Positions 48,396-57,657 of a stretch of 64,000 bases of DNA are shown here, one piece after another. Made by a program: the position numbers and the translations under genes. The DNA is from Mycobacterium adipatum (GTDB lineage: Bacteria; Actinomycetota; Actinomycetes; Mycobacteriales; Mycobacteriaceae), in NCBI RefSeq assembly GCF_001644575.1, contig NZ_CP015596.1, positions 3,038,001 to 3,102,000 on the forward strand, read 5' to 3'. The stretch's first letter is position 1, and every line of letters begins with the position of its first letter. The notes under the pieces were generated by a model. That model was not told the origin of the DNA, searched no databases, and saw only the letters and a program-made list of their open reading frames with translations.

Positions 48396-49322
48396 GTGCG
48401 TTCGCTCATCATCTTCACGCTTGTCGGCGTCGGCGCCCAGCTCGTGGACGGCGCGCTCGGCATGGCGTTCGGTGTCACCGCCACCACCCTGCTGGTGCTC
48501 TCCAACGTCGGTGCCGCGCAGGCCAGTGCCGCGGTGCACCTTGCCGAGGTCGGCACCACGTTCGCCTCGGGTCTGTCGCACTGGAAGTTCAAGAACATCG
48601 ATTGGGCGCTGGTGGCCAAGCTGGGCGTGCCGGGCGCGGTCGGTGCGTTCCTGGGGGCGACGGTGCTGTCATCGCTGTCCACCGAGCACGCGGCGCCGTT
48701 GATGGCCGCGATCTTGATGGCGATCGGCCTCTACGTGTTGCTGCGGTTTTCGCTGCGGACACCGCTGACGTTCGGCGGCCGCGGGACCAGCCACAGCACG
48801 AAGTTCCTTGCCCCGCTCGGGCTGTTCGGTGGATTCATCGACGCCTCGGGCGGCGGTGGCTGGGGCCCGGTGACCACCAGCACCCTGCTGTCGCAGGGCA
48901 AAACGGCGCCCAGAACGGTCATCGGTTCGGTCAGCGCATCCGAATTCTTGGTCTCGGTGTCGGCGTCGCTGGGCTTCCTGATCGGACTGCGCCAAGAGTT
49001 CCTGGAGAACTGGCCGGTGGTGGTGGGGCTGATGATCGGCGGCGTGATCGCTGCACCGGTCGCCGCCTGGCTGGTCAGCCGTATCAGCCCGGCGCTGCTG
49101 GGCACCGCGGTCGGCGGCGTCATCGTGCTCACCAACAGCCAGAAGCTCGTGCACTTCTTCGATATCCAGTGGCCGTGGTCGACCGCGATCTACTCGCTGA
49201 TCGTGGTGGTGTGGGTATCGCTGGTGATCTACGCGTGGCGGGTGACGCGGGCGCCGCGGTTCGCCCCGGAAGCCGGGCCCGTGCCGGCCGGCGAGCCCGA
49301 GTCAGAAGCGGTCACGCGCTGA
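48396..49322 (+). CDS. TauE/SafE-family permease (second copy), likely sulfur-linked
   Basis: A 308-residue membrane protein with about eight helices; the paired family repeats appear as GAQLVDGALGMAFGVTATTLL and GFIDASGGGGWGPVTTSTLL (cores DGALGMAFG, DASGGGGWGP). This is the subtype usually annotated as sulfite/anion exporter. The GTG at 48396 has only a weak ribosome site, which fits control by the preceding Cys leader ORF. The C-terminal ~30 residues are a cytoplasmic Pro/Glu-rich tail. The 3' end overlaps the convergent photolyase gene by 21 bases. Low similarity to the first copy rules out a recent duplication. Confidence 0.88.
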   Translation: MRSLIIFTLVGVGAQLVDGALGMAFGVTATTLLVLSNVGAAQASAAVHLAEVGTTFASGLSHWKFKNIDWALVAKLGVPGAVGAFLGATVLSSLSTEHAAPLMAAILMAIGLYVLLRFSLRTPLTFGGRGTSHSTKFLAPLGLFGGFIDASGGGGWGPVTTSTLLSQGKTAPRTVIGSVSASEFLVSVSASLGFLIGLRQEFLENWPVVVGLMIGGVIAAPVAAWLVSRISPALLGTAVGGVIVLTNSQKLVHFFDIQWPWSTAIYSLIVVVWVSLVIYAWRVTRAPRFAPEAGPVPAGEPESEAVTR

Positions 49323-50792
49323 TTCCTGCTCCAGGACGGCGTCGAGGTCGCTGAGCCGATCCATCGTCGACACCGATCGACGGGTCCGGTTGTTACGAGC
49401 CAGCAGGTCGCGGTGGCGGTGGGTGAAGGCCCAATAGCCCGCCGTGAACGGGCACGCGTCCTCGCCGAGGCGTTTCTTCGGGTCGAACGCGCAGTCGCCG
49501 CAGTGGTCGCTCATCTTGTTGATGTAAGCGCCGCCGGAGGTGTACGGCTTGGTCGCGAGCAGCCCGCCGTCGGCGTGCTGACTCATGCCCACCACGTTGG
49601 TGGGCATCACCCAGCGGAATTCGTCGACGTAGGCGGTGGCGAACCACTCGGTGAGTTCATCGGGGCGGTAGCCGCGCTGTAGGGCGTGGCTACCGAGAAT
49701 CATCAGTCGCTGGATGTGGTGGGTCCAGCCGCGGTCCCGGACGCCCTGCAGTGCGGAGTGCAGGCAGGCGGCGGTGACCGCGTCGGCATCCAGGTCGGTC
49801 CACCAGTCGGGTAGCCGGGTGTGGGCGTCGAGCGCGTTGTTGCTCGTGTAGTCCGGGCCGAAGTGCCAGTACAGGTGCCACATGTATTCGCGCCAGCCCA
49901 GGATCTGCCGGACGAAGCCCTCGACGGCGGCCAGCGGCGCCGTCCCGTTGTGGTAGGCCTGCTCGGCGGCCTCGACCGCGTCGAGAGGGTGCAGCACGCC
50001 GAGGTTGAGCGGCACGGACAGCAGCGAGTGCGACATCGCCCAGTCCTGGCTCATCATGGCGTCCTCGTAGCGGCCGAAGACCGGCAGCCGGTGTTCGATG
50101 AATCTCTTCAGGGCGCGTCGTGCTTCTGCGGGGGTGACGGCGAACAGGCGGGGACCGTCGTTTCCGACGGTGTCGAGGTCGAGTGCGTCGAGGTCGCGGC
50201 GGACCTGTTGGTCGATGTCATCCTCCCGAGGTTTGTACGGGGCGGGGACATCAAGGGTCTTCTGCTTCTTCGGCGGTGGTTCCCGGTTGTCCTCGTCGTA
50301 GTTCCACCGGTGCCCGACGGGATCCTTGCCCTCCATGAGAACGTCGAAGCGGCGCCGCTGGTCGCGGTAAAAGTCCTCCATCCGGAAGCGGGTGCGCTCG
50401 CCGGCCCAGGTCCGGAAGTCCCTGCGGGGCAGCGCGAAGGTCGGGGTCGGCAGGACCTCGGTCACCAGCCCCTGCTTCTGCAGGCGGTGGACGAACTTCT
50501 CGGCGGCGTGCGAGGTCGGCTCGTGGACAAGGACCGGCCGGTTAAACGTCTCCAGGGCCTCGGTGTAGCTGTCGGCCTGAATGAGGGTGGCGCGGTCACC
50601 GAGGTCATGGGCGGCATGGCGCAGCGCCGAGAGCACCAGGTGCAGCTTCTGTCGGTGGTAGCGGCGCTTGGCCAATGCCGCGGTGGATTCGATGAGCAGC
50701 ACCTCGCGATGGGCGTGTTCGCCGCCGTACACGGCGGGCCCGAGCTGGTCGGCGAACAGCCACAGGGGAGTGTCATCGCGGGTGTCCGGCAC
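49302..50792 (-). CDS. FeS-type bacterial (6-4) photolyase / cryptochrome
   Basis: A 496-residue protein of the iron-sulfur bacterial cryptochrome/photolyase family, which repairs (6-4) photoproducts using FAD and carries a [4Fe-4S] cluster. Four cysteines at 343, 431, 434 and 447 have the spacing 88-3-13, the same as the cluster ligands of Agrobacterium PhrB (350, 438, 441, 454). The FAD region GWREYMWHLYWHFG and FRWVMPTNVVGMSQHADGG (in part) is also typical. The start is GTG 50792, with a weak ribosome site. The 3' end overlaps the TauE gene on the other strand. Confidence 0.93.
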   Translation of the reverse strand: MPDTRDDTPLWLFADQLGPAVYGGEHAHREVLLIESTAALAKRRYHRQKLHLVLSALRHAAHDLGDRATLIQADSYTEALETFNRPVLVHEPTSHAAEKFVHRLQKQGLVTEVLPTPTFALPRRDFRTWAGERTRFRMEDFYRDQRRRFDVLMEGKDPVGHRWNYDEDNREPPPKKQKTLDVPAPYKPREDDIDQQVRRDLDALDLDTVGNDGPRLFAVTPAEARRALKRFIEHRLPVFGRYEDAMMSQDWAMSHSLLSVPLNLGVLHPLDAVEAAEQAYHNGTAPLAAVEGFVRQILGWREYMWHLYWHFGPDYTSNNALDAHTRLPDWWTDLDADAVTAACLHSALQGVRDRGWTHHIQRLMILGSHALQRGYRPDELTEWFATAYVDEFRWVMPTNVVGMSQHADGGLLATKPYTSGGAYINKMSDHCGDCAFDPKKRLGEDACPFTAGYWAFTHRHRDLLARNNRTRRSVSTMDRLSDLDAVLEQESARDRF

Positions 50793-50894
50793 CCCTGATC
50801 AGTACCCAGATCCGCGACGGATGACGCGGTTGGGATTCGGGTAGGGGGCTGAGGTAGAGTTTCGACCGCCTACCGGCGATCCCGGGAGGCAACT

Positions 50895-50971
<77 letters not shown>

Positions 50972-50977
50972 AGAAAA

Positions 50978-51008
50978 CCCGCTCCGACCAGTGTCGGAGC
51001 GGGTCTTT
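50978..51008 (+). terminator. Terminator behind tRNA-Pro
   Basis: A perfect 11-bp stem (CCCGCTCCGAC at 50978-50988 with 50993-51003), loop CAGT, followed by TCTTTC. It lies seven bases behind the tRNA, so it is the tRNA terminator. Confidence 0.88.
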
Positions 51009-51111
51009 CGGTTTGCAGGGGCGGCCAACGAGGGGGCCCGGTGGGGTCGAGGGCTTGTCGAGCGACCCGCGCTGGGCAGACGCAAGCTCCGCCGTAAGCC
51101 CCCGGTCGCCA

Positions 51112-51978
51112 CTACGGTCGAGCGGTCCGAGGTCCGCGTCGCCGCCACAGGATCACGCCGCTACAGACTCCCTGCAGCATCACTACCGTGCTGACGGCGG
51201 CGGCGAAGACTCCGGCGGACTGATCGGCCGCCGTCAACAGGTCGAAACCGGCGTGCCAGAGCACCACCGGCACGATGCTCCACTGTGCGCCCACGGTCAG
51301 CCAGCTGAGTAGGTAGGACCCACACATCAGCGCCACCATCCAGCCGAGGAGACCCGCACCCATCGACATATAGGTCGGATTGAAGAAGAACGCGGGACCG
51401 TGCCAAGCGATCCACACTCCGGCGACGATCAGGGCCGCCCAGAAAACTGAGATCTGATGGGACAACCTGGGTAACAGCCAGCCACGCCAGCCCGCTTCCT
51501 CGCCCACGCCGAATGAAACCGCCCAGACCAATGCGACGGCGGGCCAGGGGAGTCCCGGCAACTTGTCGGTCTGCCCGAATCCGTTCAAGTCCGGCCACTG
51601 GCCGCTGGTCGCGCGAACTGCAAGACAGCCGATCATGAAGTAGCCCAATGGCATAGCGATGCACGCGATCCACCACGTCCGGGTGTACCGCAGTGAGAAC
51701 ACCCGTCGTGCCCACCTGATCAGGCCGCACCTTCCGGCTTCCCACCACGTCGCCGTCAACGCCCCGCACAGGGGGCCCACCGAGGCCAGGAAGAAGGTCC
51801 AGGGCATGGTATCGATGCCAGTGCTTCGCGCCCGGATGAGGATGGGCAGCCAGATCAACCACGTGACCGCGAATGTCGTGATGACGAAGACGGCGACTCC
51901 GCCGCCGCGGCCCGGCTCGTCGACAGCCCGCGGCGGGTAGGAACGAAGCGATGGTGGATTCTCTGAACGTTCAGTCAT
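51112..51978 (-). CDS. CPBP/CAAX-type membrane metalloprotease homologue
   Basis: A 288-residue membrane protein with about eight helices. The CPBP (Abi) motif GVGEEAGWRGWLLPRL near residue 158 has the paired Glu and the Arg, and later His residues occur in IAWHGPAF and VVLWHAGFDLL, as in CAAX-processing or bacteriocin-immunity type proteins. The first ~30 residues are a hydrophilic tail. The substrate is unknown. It lies alone, between the tRNA and a gene-free stretch. Confidence 0.85.
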   Translation of the reverse strand: MTERSENPPSLRSYPPRAVDEPGRGGGVAVFVITTFAVTWLIWLPILIRARSTGIDTMPWTFFLASVGPLCGALTATWWEAGRCGLIRWARRVFSLRYTRTWWIACIAMPLGYFMIGCLAVRATSGQWPDLNGFGQTDKLPGLPWPAVALVWAVSFGVGEEAGWRGWLLPRLSHQISVFWAALIVAGVWIAWHGPAFFFNPTYMSMGAGLLGWMVALMCGSYLLSWLTVGAQWSIVPVVLWHAGFDLLTAADQSAGVFAAAVSTVVMLQGVCSGVILWRRRGPRTARP

Positions 51979-52479
51979 CCGTCGACTGCACCGCGATCAG
52001 ATGATGTGCCACCGGATTCCCCTCGACCTTTCGCGCTGTTACCGATCCTGTCCTGTCTGCCGGATGTCGTTCCGGTGCAGATGCTCACCCCAGGATCGCA
52101 CGGCGGGCGTCTGGGGACGGACGCCGCGCCGGCTCGAATCGGCCATCGCGCGGAAGGGCTTCGGTGGACCGGAAACCGTCGTCAGCCGAACAGCCGTTGA
52201 ACCGACAGAGCCTGGAACCAAACGCGAACAAGAGCTCGCCGCAACGTCGTAGACACCGTTCTCAGGCGATCATCAGTAAAGCGGCACGTGCCGAACAGAT
52301 TTCGGTCCTTTTCTGGGCGGCGCATGGCAATGCGGTGTCGAACCTGTCAGACTTCTCAGCAAAGTGGGCTTGAACTGCATTTATAGCGCGGATTTGTCAA
52401 GAGGGCGTTAATTCGCGCGGTATCTCACAAAGTGCCGTTTCGGATGAACCCATTCCCGGGTTGGCTGCGTTACCCGGGC
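51979..52479. other. Gene-free stretch before the type III PKS
   Basis: About 500 bp without a convincing gene. Short frames (for example 52001-52252) have no start signal or protein-like character. The last ~180 bp are richer in A+T (around ATTTATAGCG at 52378) and probably hold the promoter of the polyketide synthase gene; TTGTCA at 52395 might be a -35. Nothing else is recognised. Confidence 0.5.
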
Positions 52480-53586
52480 ATGACAGACACATCGGAAACC
52501 CCTTTTATCCACACCCTCGGCGACCCGCGTTCGGGTGCCCCGCACATCGCAGGGACCGGGGTGGCCATGACGCCGCACCGGTACTCGCAGGACGAGGTGG
52601 TGCGCGAGCTCAGTGCGATCATCGACCCGGCATTCACGCGGTTCGCGAGCACCAGCGGCGTCCAGACCCGCAGCCTTGCCCTTCCTCTCGATCGATATGC
52701 GACATTGGCGGGCTTCACCGAGGCCAACGAGGCCTACCTTCGCGTCGCGACGGAACTGGGTGAGCGTGCCGCCCGTGCAGCGTTGGACGACGCCCATCTG
52801 CGCCCGCAGGACGTCGATGCCGTCATCGCCGTCTCGAGCACGGGCGTGGCCGTCCCGACCATCGACGCGCGGATCGCGTCTCGGCTCGGGTTGAGGCCGG
52901 ACGTCAAGTGGCTCCCGCTCTTCGGGCTCGGCTGCGTCGCCGGTGCCGCCGGCCTGGCCCGGGCGCATGATTACCTTCGCGGATTCCCTGACCATGTGGC
53001 GCTGTTGTTGTCGGTCGAGCTGTGCTCGCTGACGCTGCAACGCGATGACACCTCCATCCCGGCGTTGATCGGTCTGTGCCTGTTCGGTGACGGGGCCGGT
53101 GCCGTGGTGGCCACCGGGGCCGATCGAACGCCGGCCGGGCCCAGCATGATCGGCAGGCCGCGGGTGGTGTCGACCCGCAGCAGGTTGTTTCCCGACACCG
53201 TCGACGTGATGGGCTGGAATGTCAGCGCGAACGGATTTCAGCTGGTGATGTCGCGCGATGTTCCCAGGATGGCATCGGACTACCTGGGTGCCGAGGTCAC
53301 CGACTTCCTGTCCGAGTACGGCCTGACGACCGACGACGTGACCACCTGGGTGTGCCACCCGGGTGGGCCCAAGGTGCTCGATGCGGTGTCGGAGGCGTTG
53401 GACGTCCCGCCCGCAGCGTTGCGACACAGCTGGGATTCCATGCGGGACAACGGCAACATCTCGTCGGCATCCGTGCTGGACGTGCTGAACCGCACGCTGA
53501 CAGCGCCGCCGGCCCGGGGGACGACGGGCCTGCTGCTGGCCATGGGGCCGGGATTCAGCTTCGAGCTCGTGCTGCTGGGCTGGTAG
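52480..53586 (+). CDS. Type III polyketide synthase (chalcone-synthase family)
   Basis: A 368-residue homodimeric-type synthase that extends acyl-CoA starters with malonyl-CoA. The catalytic triad is readable: Cys152 in FGLGCVAGAAG, His293 in WVCHPGG and Asn326 in DNGNISSAS; the His-Asn distance (33) is that of plant chalcone synthase. The end GLLLAMGPGFSFELVLL is the family C-terminus. The ATG at 52480 was taken; the frame is open to 52432 with an ATG at 52444. The next gene, a methyltransferase, starts nine bases after the stop, as in the Bacillus bpsA-bpsB alkylpyrone pair. Confidence 0.92.
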   Translation: MTDTSETPFIHTLGDPRSGAPHIAGTGVAMTPHRYSQDEVVRELSAIIDPAFTRFASTSGVQTRSLALPLDRYATLAGFTEANEAYLRVATELGERAARAALDDAHLRPQDVDAVIAVSSTGVAVPTIDARIASRLGLRPDVKWLPLFGLGCVAGAAGLARAHDYLRGFPDHVALLLSVELCSLTLQRDDTSIPALIGLCLFGDGAGAVVATGADRTPAGPSMIGRPRVVSTRSRLFPDTVDVMGWNVSANGFQLVMSRDVPRMASDYLGAEVTDFLSEYGLTTDDVTTWVCHPGGPKVLDAVSEALDVPPAALRHSWDSMRDNGNISSASVLDVLNRTLTAPPARGTTGLLLAMGPGFSFELVLLGW

Positions 53587-53595
53587 GGGCGGGCG

Positions 53596-54105
53596 ATGTA
53601 TTACCTGTTCATCGCGCTGATCGGTGCCGAACGGCTGGTCGAGCTGGTGGTCTCGCGCCGGAACGCCACCTGGTCCTTCGCCCGCGGGGGCCGGGAGTTC
53701 GGTCGGGGTCACTACCCGGTAATGGTCGGTATGCACGCGGCACTGTTGCTGTCGTGCGTCGCCGAGGTCTTCTTCGCGCACCGTCCGTTCATTCCCGCTC
53801 TGGGGTGGCCGATGGTTGCCGTCGTGGCCGCCAGCACCGCCGTGCGTTGGTGGTGTGCCACCACGCTCGGCAAGCACTGGAATCCGAGGCTCATCATCGT
53901 GCCCGGCGCCGAGCTGGTGCGCAGCGGTCCCTACCGCTGGGTACACCACCCGAACTACATGGCGGTCGCCGCGGAGGTGGTGGCCCTGCCGTTGGTGCAT
54001 TCGGCGTGGCTGACGGCCATCGTGTTCACCATCGCCAACGCGGCGGTGCTGCGGGTGCGCATCAGCGCGGAGAACCGCGCGCTGGGTTACTCGGTCGGCG
54101 CGTAG
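53596..54105 (+). CDS. Isoprenylcysteine carboxyl methyltransferase-family protein
   Basis: A 169-residue membrane protein with about four helices and the ICMT/phospholipid methyltransferase motif GPYRWVHHPNYMAV near residue 115 and a C-terminal Glu in SAENRALGY. Beside a type III synthase such proteins (BpsB in Bacillus) O-methylate alkylpyrones. It follows the synthase by nine bases and is probably co-translated. Product methylation here is an inference from this pairing. Confidence 0.88.
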   Translation: MYYLFIALIGAERLVELVVSRRNATWSFARGGREFGRGHYPVMVGMHAALLLSCVAEVFFAHRPFIPALGWPMVAVVAASTAVRWWCATTLGKHWNPRLIIVPGAELVRSGPYRWVHHPNYMAVAAEVVALPLVHSAWLTAIVFTIANAAVLRVRISAENRALGYSVGA

Positions 54106-54175
54106 CCCGGCGGCGGCGTCACCGGTGACAACTGCACCTTCGGCCGTTTAGATGGCTGGTCGCTGGCCGCCTACC

Positions 54176-54808
54176 TCACGTTGGGCGGACCCCTTCGTTG
54201 CGCAAACGCTGATCCGACATTGTCAGACCGACCGCGGATACGCTGCGCTGCAACCGGTCCTGAAGCTCGGTGAGACCCATCCTGCGTTGCACGAGGGCCG
54301 GCAGGTTCACCATCCATATGTCGGTGACGAGTTCGCACAGCTCACCGCGGCCGCCGGGGCTGTCGCCGATGGCCAATGCGAACAGCGCACCAAGCCTCGC
54401 ACGTACATTGTCTGACTCCATTGCCGTCGAGTTCGTCAGCAAGTAAGAGCGCACGAAGGCATCCGCGAGAAGTGGACGTTCGATGAGGCCAAGGGCGATA
54501 CGCGCGGACACGTGCAGCATGCGGGAGACGGGTCCCCTGATGCCGACCACCTCGGCATGGACGACAGGGAACAGGTCGGAGAGCCAATTCTCAAGGCACG
54601 CTACGAGAAGCAGGTCCTTCGAAGGAAAGTGCCGGTAGAGCGTGCCGGGGGAGACGTGTGCGGCACGGGCCACCGCCCTGATCTGAAAACTGTCATAGCC
54701 CTCAGTTGTCATACCGGTCGCGGCAGCGAGGAGACGGTGCGCTGGCGAGGGTCGCCTGCCGTTGGTCGAAGACGAGTTGCAGGTGTCCATTGGCGCTCGC
54801 AACAACAT
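54176..54808 (-). CDS. TetR-family regulator
   Basis: A 210-residue TetR protein with helix-turn-helix FQIRAVARAAHVSPGTLYRHFPSKDLLL near residues 40-67 (core VSPGTLYRHFPSK) and a C-terminal domain like that of KstR-type regulators (ENWLSDLF, RPLLADAFVRSYL). The ATG at 54808 is preceded by AAGGAGAG and was preferred to the open frame from 54874. It is divergent from the MHS transporter and may control it and the following catabolic genes, an inference from position. Confidence 0.85.
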   Translation of the reverse strand: MLLRAPMDTCNSSSTNGRRPSPAHRLLAAATGMTTEGYDSFQIRAVARAAHVSPGTLYRHFPSKDLLLVACLENWLSDLFPVVHAEVVGIRGPVSRMLHVSARIALGLIERPLLADAFVRSYLLTNSTAMESDNVRARLGALFALAIGDSPGGRGELCELVTDIWMVNLPALVQRRMGLTELQDRLQRSVSAVGLTMSDQRLRNEGVRPT

Positions 54809-54925
54809 CTCTCCTTGGGGCTCTCTCGACTGGCTTCGTCGCGTTGCGATGCAGAACCGAACGGGACCGGGCAACGCCGTGAGTCGAGGGTCACGATAGA
54901 ACCGATCTGCTGGGTGTCGTTTGGC

Positions 54926-54937
54926 GACTGCTCAGTC
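54926..54937. promoter_or_regulatory. Small dyad between TetR and MHS transporter
   Basis: GACTG-CT-CAGTC is a perfect 12-bp dyad in the ~296-bp gap between the divergent TetR and transporter genes. It is a candidate site for the TetR protein. No clear promoter boxes or other genes are seen in the rest of the gap (54809-55104). Confidence 0.35.
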
Positions 54938-55104
54938 AATGGAACGGTGATTCCGGTGCAGTTCGGCGGGGTCGGAATCGGTGGACGCACGGTGCCGAAG
55001 CTGCCATGCACACGTGCCGTCCCGGACGGTGAGACAGCACTGTTGCTGCCGGTCACGCAGGCAGAAAGATGTCCGTTGTTGTCTATCCGGCCATGAGGAG
55101 ACAC

Positions 55105-56400
55105 GTGAACGAGACGACGCCCACTGACCCGCGGCTACTGCCGAGGATCGCTTTCTCCAGTCTGTTGGGTACGGCGATCGAGTACTACGACTTCTTGGTC
55201 TACGCCACGATGAGCGCGCTCGTCTTCGGTCTGGTCTTCTTTCCGGAGTCGAACCCCGCGGTGGCTACCATTGCGGCGTTTGGAACGTTGGCGGCCGGAT
55301 ACGTTGCACGCCCCTTCGGAGGAATCCTGTTCGGGCACTTCGGCGATCGACTAGGCCGGAAATCGATGCTGGTGCTGACGATGGTGCTGATGGGTACCGC
55401 GAGCTTCCTCATCGGATTGCTGCCGACGTACGCATCCGTCGGCGTGGCGGCCCCGGTGCTGTTGGTCGTTTTGCGGGTAATCCAGGGCATTGCCATCGGA
55501 GGCGAATGGGGTGGGGCCACCTTGATGGTCACTGAACATGCCGACCCCGAACGTCGAGGATTCTGGAACGGCATGATGCAGATGGGGTCACCGATCGGTT
55601 CGCTGTTGTCCGTCGCCGTCGTCACTGCCATCACCCTGCTGCCGGATGAGGACCTTCTTTCCTGGGGTTGGCGCGTACCGTTTCTCTTCAGCTTGTTGTT
55701 GCTCGGCATCGGAATCTACGTACGCATGTCGATCGCGGAAAGCCCGGTGTTCGAGGCGGTGAGACATGCATCGTCGATCCACAAACCTCGTCTTCCGCTA
55801 ATGGAAATCCTGCGGAGGCCGAGACCATTGTTGATGGCGACCGCGGTCGGTATCGGTCCGTTCGCGCTGACTGCCCTGATCGCGACGTACATGATCAGCT
55901 ATGCCACGGCGATCGGCTACCACCGCACCGATGTCATGACCGCCCTGATCTTCACGTCGCTCACGGGATTGGTTGCCATACCGTTTTTCTCGGCACTATC
56001 GGACCGCGTCGGCCGGCGGCCAGTGATGCTGGCCGGTGCAATGGGAATCGTCATGTATGCCTGGCCGTTCTATGCGCTGGTGGACCTACGGGCACCGGCC
56101 TATCTGACGGCGGCAATGGTGGTCGCGCAGGTGATCCAGTCGATGATGTACGCACCGCTCGGTGCCCTGTTCTCGGAGATGTTCGGTACCGAGGTGCGCT
56201 ACACCGGTGCGTCCATGGGGTATCAGCTCGCTGCTCTGATCGGCGCGGGGTTCACGCCACTGGTTGCCAGCAGCTTGCATGCACACGATGTCACGCGCAC
56301 TCCACTCGTTCTGCTGGCAGCCGGTTGCGGAGTCGTCACAATCGTGGCGGTCTTGTTTGTCGACGAGACCCGTGGGAAGGACTTGACGACCGTCTGGTGA
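55105..56400 (+). CDS. MFS transporter, metabolite:H+ symporter (MHS) type
   Basis: A 431-residue, twelve-helix transporter. The loop 2-3 signature GHFGDRLGRKSML and the block RVIQGIAIGGEWGGATLM followed by EHADPERRGFWN (in part) are typical of the MHS branch (ShiA/ProP-like), which takes up organic acids and zwitterions. The GTG at 55105 follows AGGAG with normal spacing; the ATG at 55093 and the frame start at 55069 are alternatives. It probably imports the substrate of the neighbouring catabolic genes; this is inferred. Confidence 0.88.
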   Translation: MNETTPTDPRLLPRIAFSSLLGTAIEYYDFLVYATMSALVFGLVFFPESNPAVATIAAFGTLAAGYVARPFGGILFGHFGDRLGRKSMLVLTMVLMGTASFLIGLLPTYASVGVAAPVLLVVLRVIQGIAIGGEWGGATLMVTEHADPERRGFWNGMMQMGSPIGSLLSVAVVTAITLLPDEDLLSWGWRVPFLFSLLLLGIGIYVRMSIAESPVFEAVRHASSIHKPRLPLMEILRRPRPLLMATAVGIGPFALTALIATYMISYATAIGYHRTDVMTALIFTSLTGLVAIPFFSALSDRVGRRPVMLAGAMGIVMYAWPFYALVDLRAPAYLTAAMVVAQVIQSMMYAPLGALFSEMFGTEVRYTGASMGYQLAALIGAGFTPLVASSLHAHDVTRTPLVLLAAGCGVVTIVAVLFVDETRGKDLTTVW

Positions 56401-56427
56401 CCTTGATCACCGGCGACCCGAGCGAGA

Positions 56428-56455
56428 GCTGGGTTCCCGGGATCAGGAACCCAGC
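56428..56455. terminator. Bidirectional hairpin between convergent genes
   Basis: A perfect 10-bp stem GCTGGGTTCC/GGAACCCAGC (56428-56437, 56446-56455) with an 8-base loop lies between the convergent MHS transporter and sulfotransferase genes. It lacks a T-tract, as many actinobacterial terminators do, and could end both transcripts. Confidence 0.6.
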
Positions 56456-56514
56456 GTTCGGCTGGTGAGACAGTGCCGTGACATGGGGGCCGTCGCGCCC
56501 AGCTCAGTGGGCGG

Positions 56515-57657
56515 CTACCGGCCGAATCTTTCGAGCACTTGTTCGGCTGTCAACCCGTAGTGACCCAGCGTGTACCGGTGCTTTGGTGCACGGTGACTTT
56601 CGTTGCCCTCTCGATGTGCGAGGTGCATGGCTGATATCGCGTCACCGGTCAATTCCAGAGCGAAACGACGGTACACCCCGGAAGCCACACCGACCGGATC
56701 GGCGACGAAGTCAAAGTAGTCAACGTCGCAGAACTGTTCGGGGTTGTAGTCGGCGCGTGACTTGTTGAAGCGCTCGATGCCTCGCGCCCAGGTGTCCAGG
56801 ACGTCTTGGCCGATCTGGGCTCCCACGAAGGTGTTGGACCAGCCTTTCGTGCTGTGCTCGGCCAATGAACACATCGATGCCAGCAGTGTTTCGGCGGGGC
56901 GGTGGCACACAACGATCAATGCATCGGGGTACACGGACATGATCGCGTCGAGACTGAACAGGTGGCTGGGATTCTTGAGAACCCAGCGCTTGTGCGGCTC
57001 ATTCAACCCGATCAACTGCAGGTTCTTGCGGTGCCGACGAAAGGATGGCGTCCAATCTTGGGCAGCCAACCAGCGTGTGTAGCTGGGCACGTGCGCCAGA
57101 GACTCGTAGGACACCGAGTGCAGTGACTGACGCAGCAGCTGCCAGCATTCCTCCAGGACGTCCTCCGCGATATAGTGCAAGCCCAGAAACTCGGGATTTT
57201 CTTGATGTGCCTTGGCGTAATACTCTTTGAGCGCCCGATATTCGGGAATGGTCTCCCACTGGTCGCGTGGCGGCCGAGGTTGAGGGTGCTCCGCCAACCA
57301 GAGCTCCAGCCCCTGATGCTTGGGGTCGGCGCCGAGTAGGCGGTGCAGCGCCGTCGTGCCGGTGCGGGGCAAGCCAGTCACGAAAATGGGTTGGGTGATT
57401 TCGACGTTCGAGTGGTCGGGGTTGCGTTTACAGGCTGCCTCGCTCAGCAGGCGTGCCACCAGTCCCGAGCGCAGGTAGTGACGCGTCATGGTTGCGCCCA
57501 GAGGCGTGAAATCTGCTTCACGGGAATAGCTTTCGAGAAGAACGTGCAGCGCTTCGGCGTAGTTGTCGGTGGGGTCACCGAAGTCGCTGTGGCCGGCAAT
57601 CTCGACTGCCTGCTTACACAGCGCCTCTGCTGTTCCAACCTCGGACGTCACGGTCAT
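56515..57657 (-). CDS. Sulfotransferase-family protein
   Basis: A 380-residue PAPS-dependent-type sulfotransferase (the large family common in mycobacteria). The 5'-phosphosulfate loop is TGLPRTGTTALHRLL near residue 95 and the 3'-phosphate region VVCHRPAETLLASMCSL is near residue 250. Many members in actinobacteria act on, or are linked to, steroids and other lipophilic alcohols; the substrate here is unknown. It is the last gene of a minus-strand set and its start overlaps the SDR stop (ATGA). The base composition is visibly less GC-rich than the first half of the window. Confidence 0.88.
   Translation of the reverse strand: MTVTSEVGTAEALCKQAVEIAGHSDFGDPTDNYAEALHVLLESYSREADFTPLGATMTRHYLRSGLVARLLSEAACKRNPDHSNVEITQPIFVTGLPRTGTTALHRLLGADPKHQGLELWLAEHPQPRPPRDQWETIPEYRALKEYYAKAHQENPEFLGLHYIAEDVLEECWQLLRQSLHSVSYESLAHVPSYTRWLAAQDWTPSFRRHRKNLQLIGLNEPHKRWVLKNPSHLFSLDAIMSVYPDALIVVCHRPAETLLASMCSLAEHSTKGWSNTFVGAQIGQDVLDTWARGIERFNKSRADYNPEQFCDVDYFDFVADPVGVASGVYRRFALELTGDAISAMHLAHREGNESHRAPKHRYTLGHYGLTAEQVLERFGR

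Noticed and set aside
52001..52252. An 83-codon frame in the gap before the polyketide synthase gene
   Set aside because: No ribosome site, Arg/Cys-rich shadow-like composition and overlapping frames of similar size on both strands.
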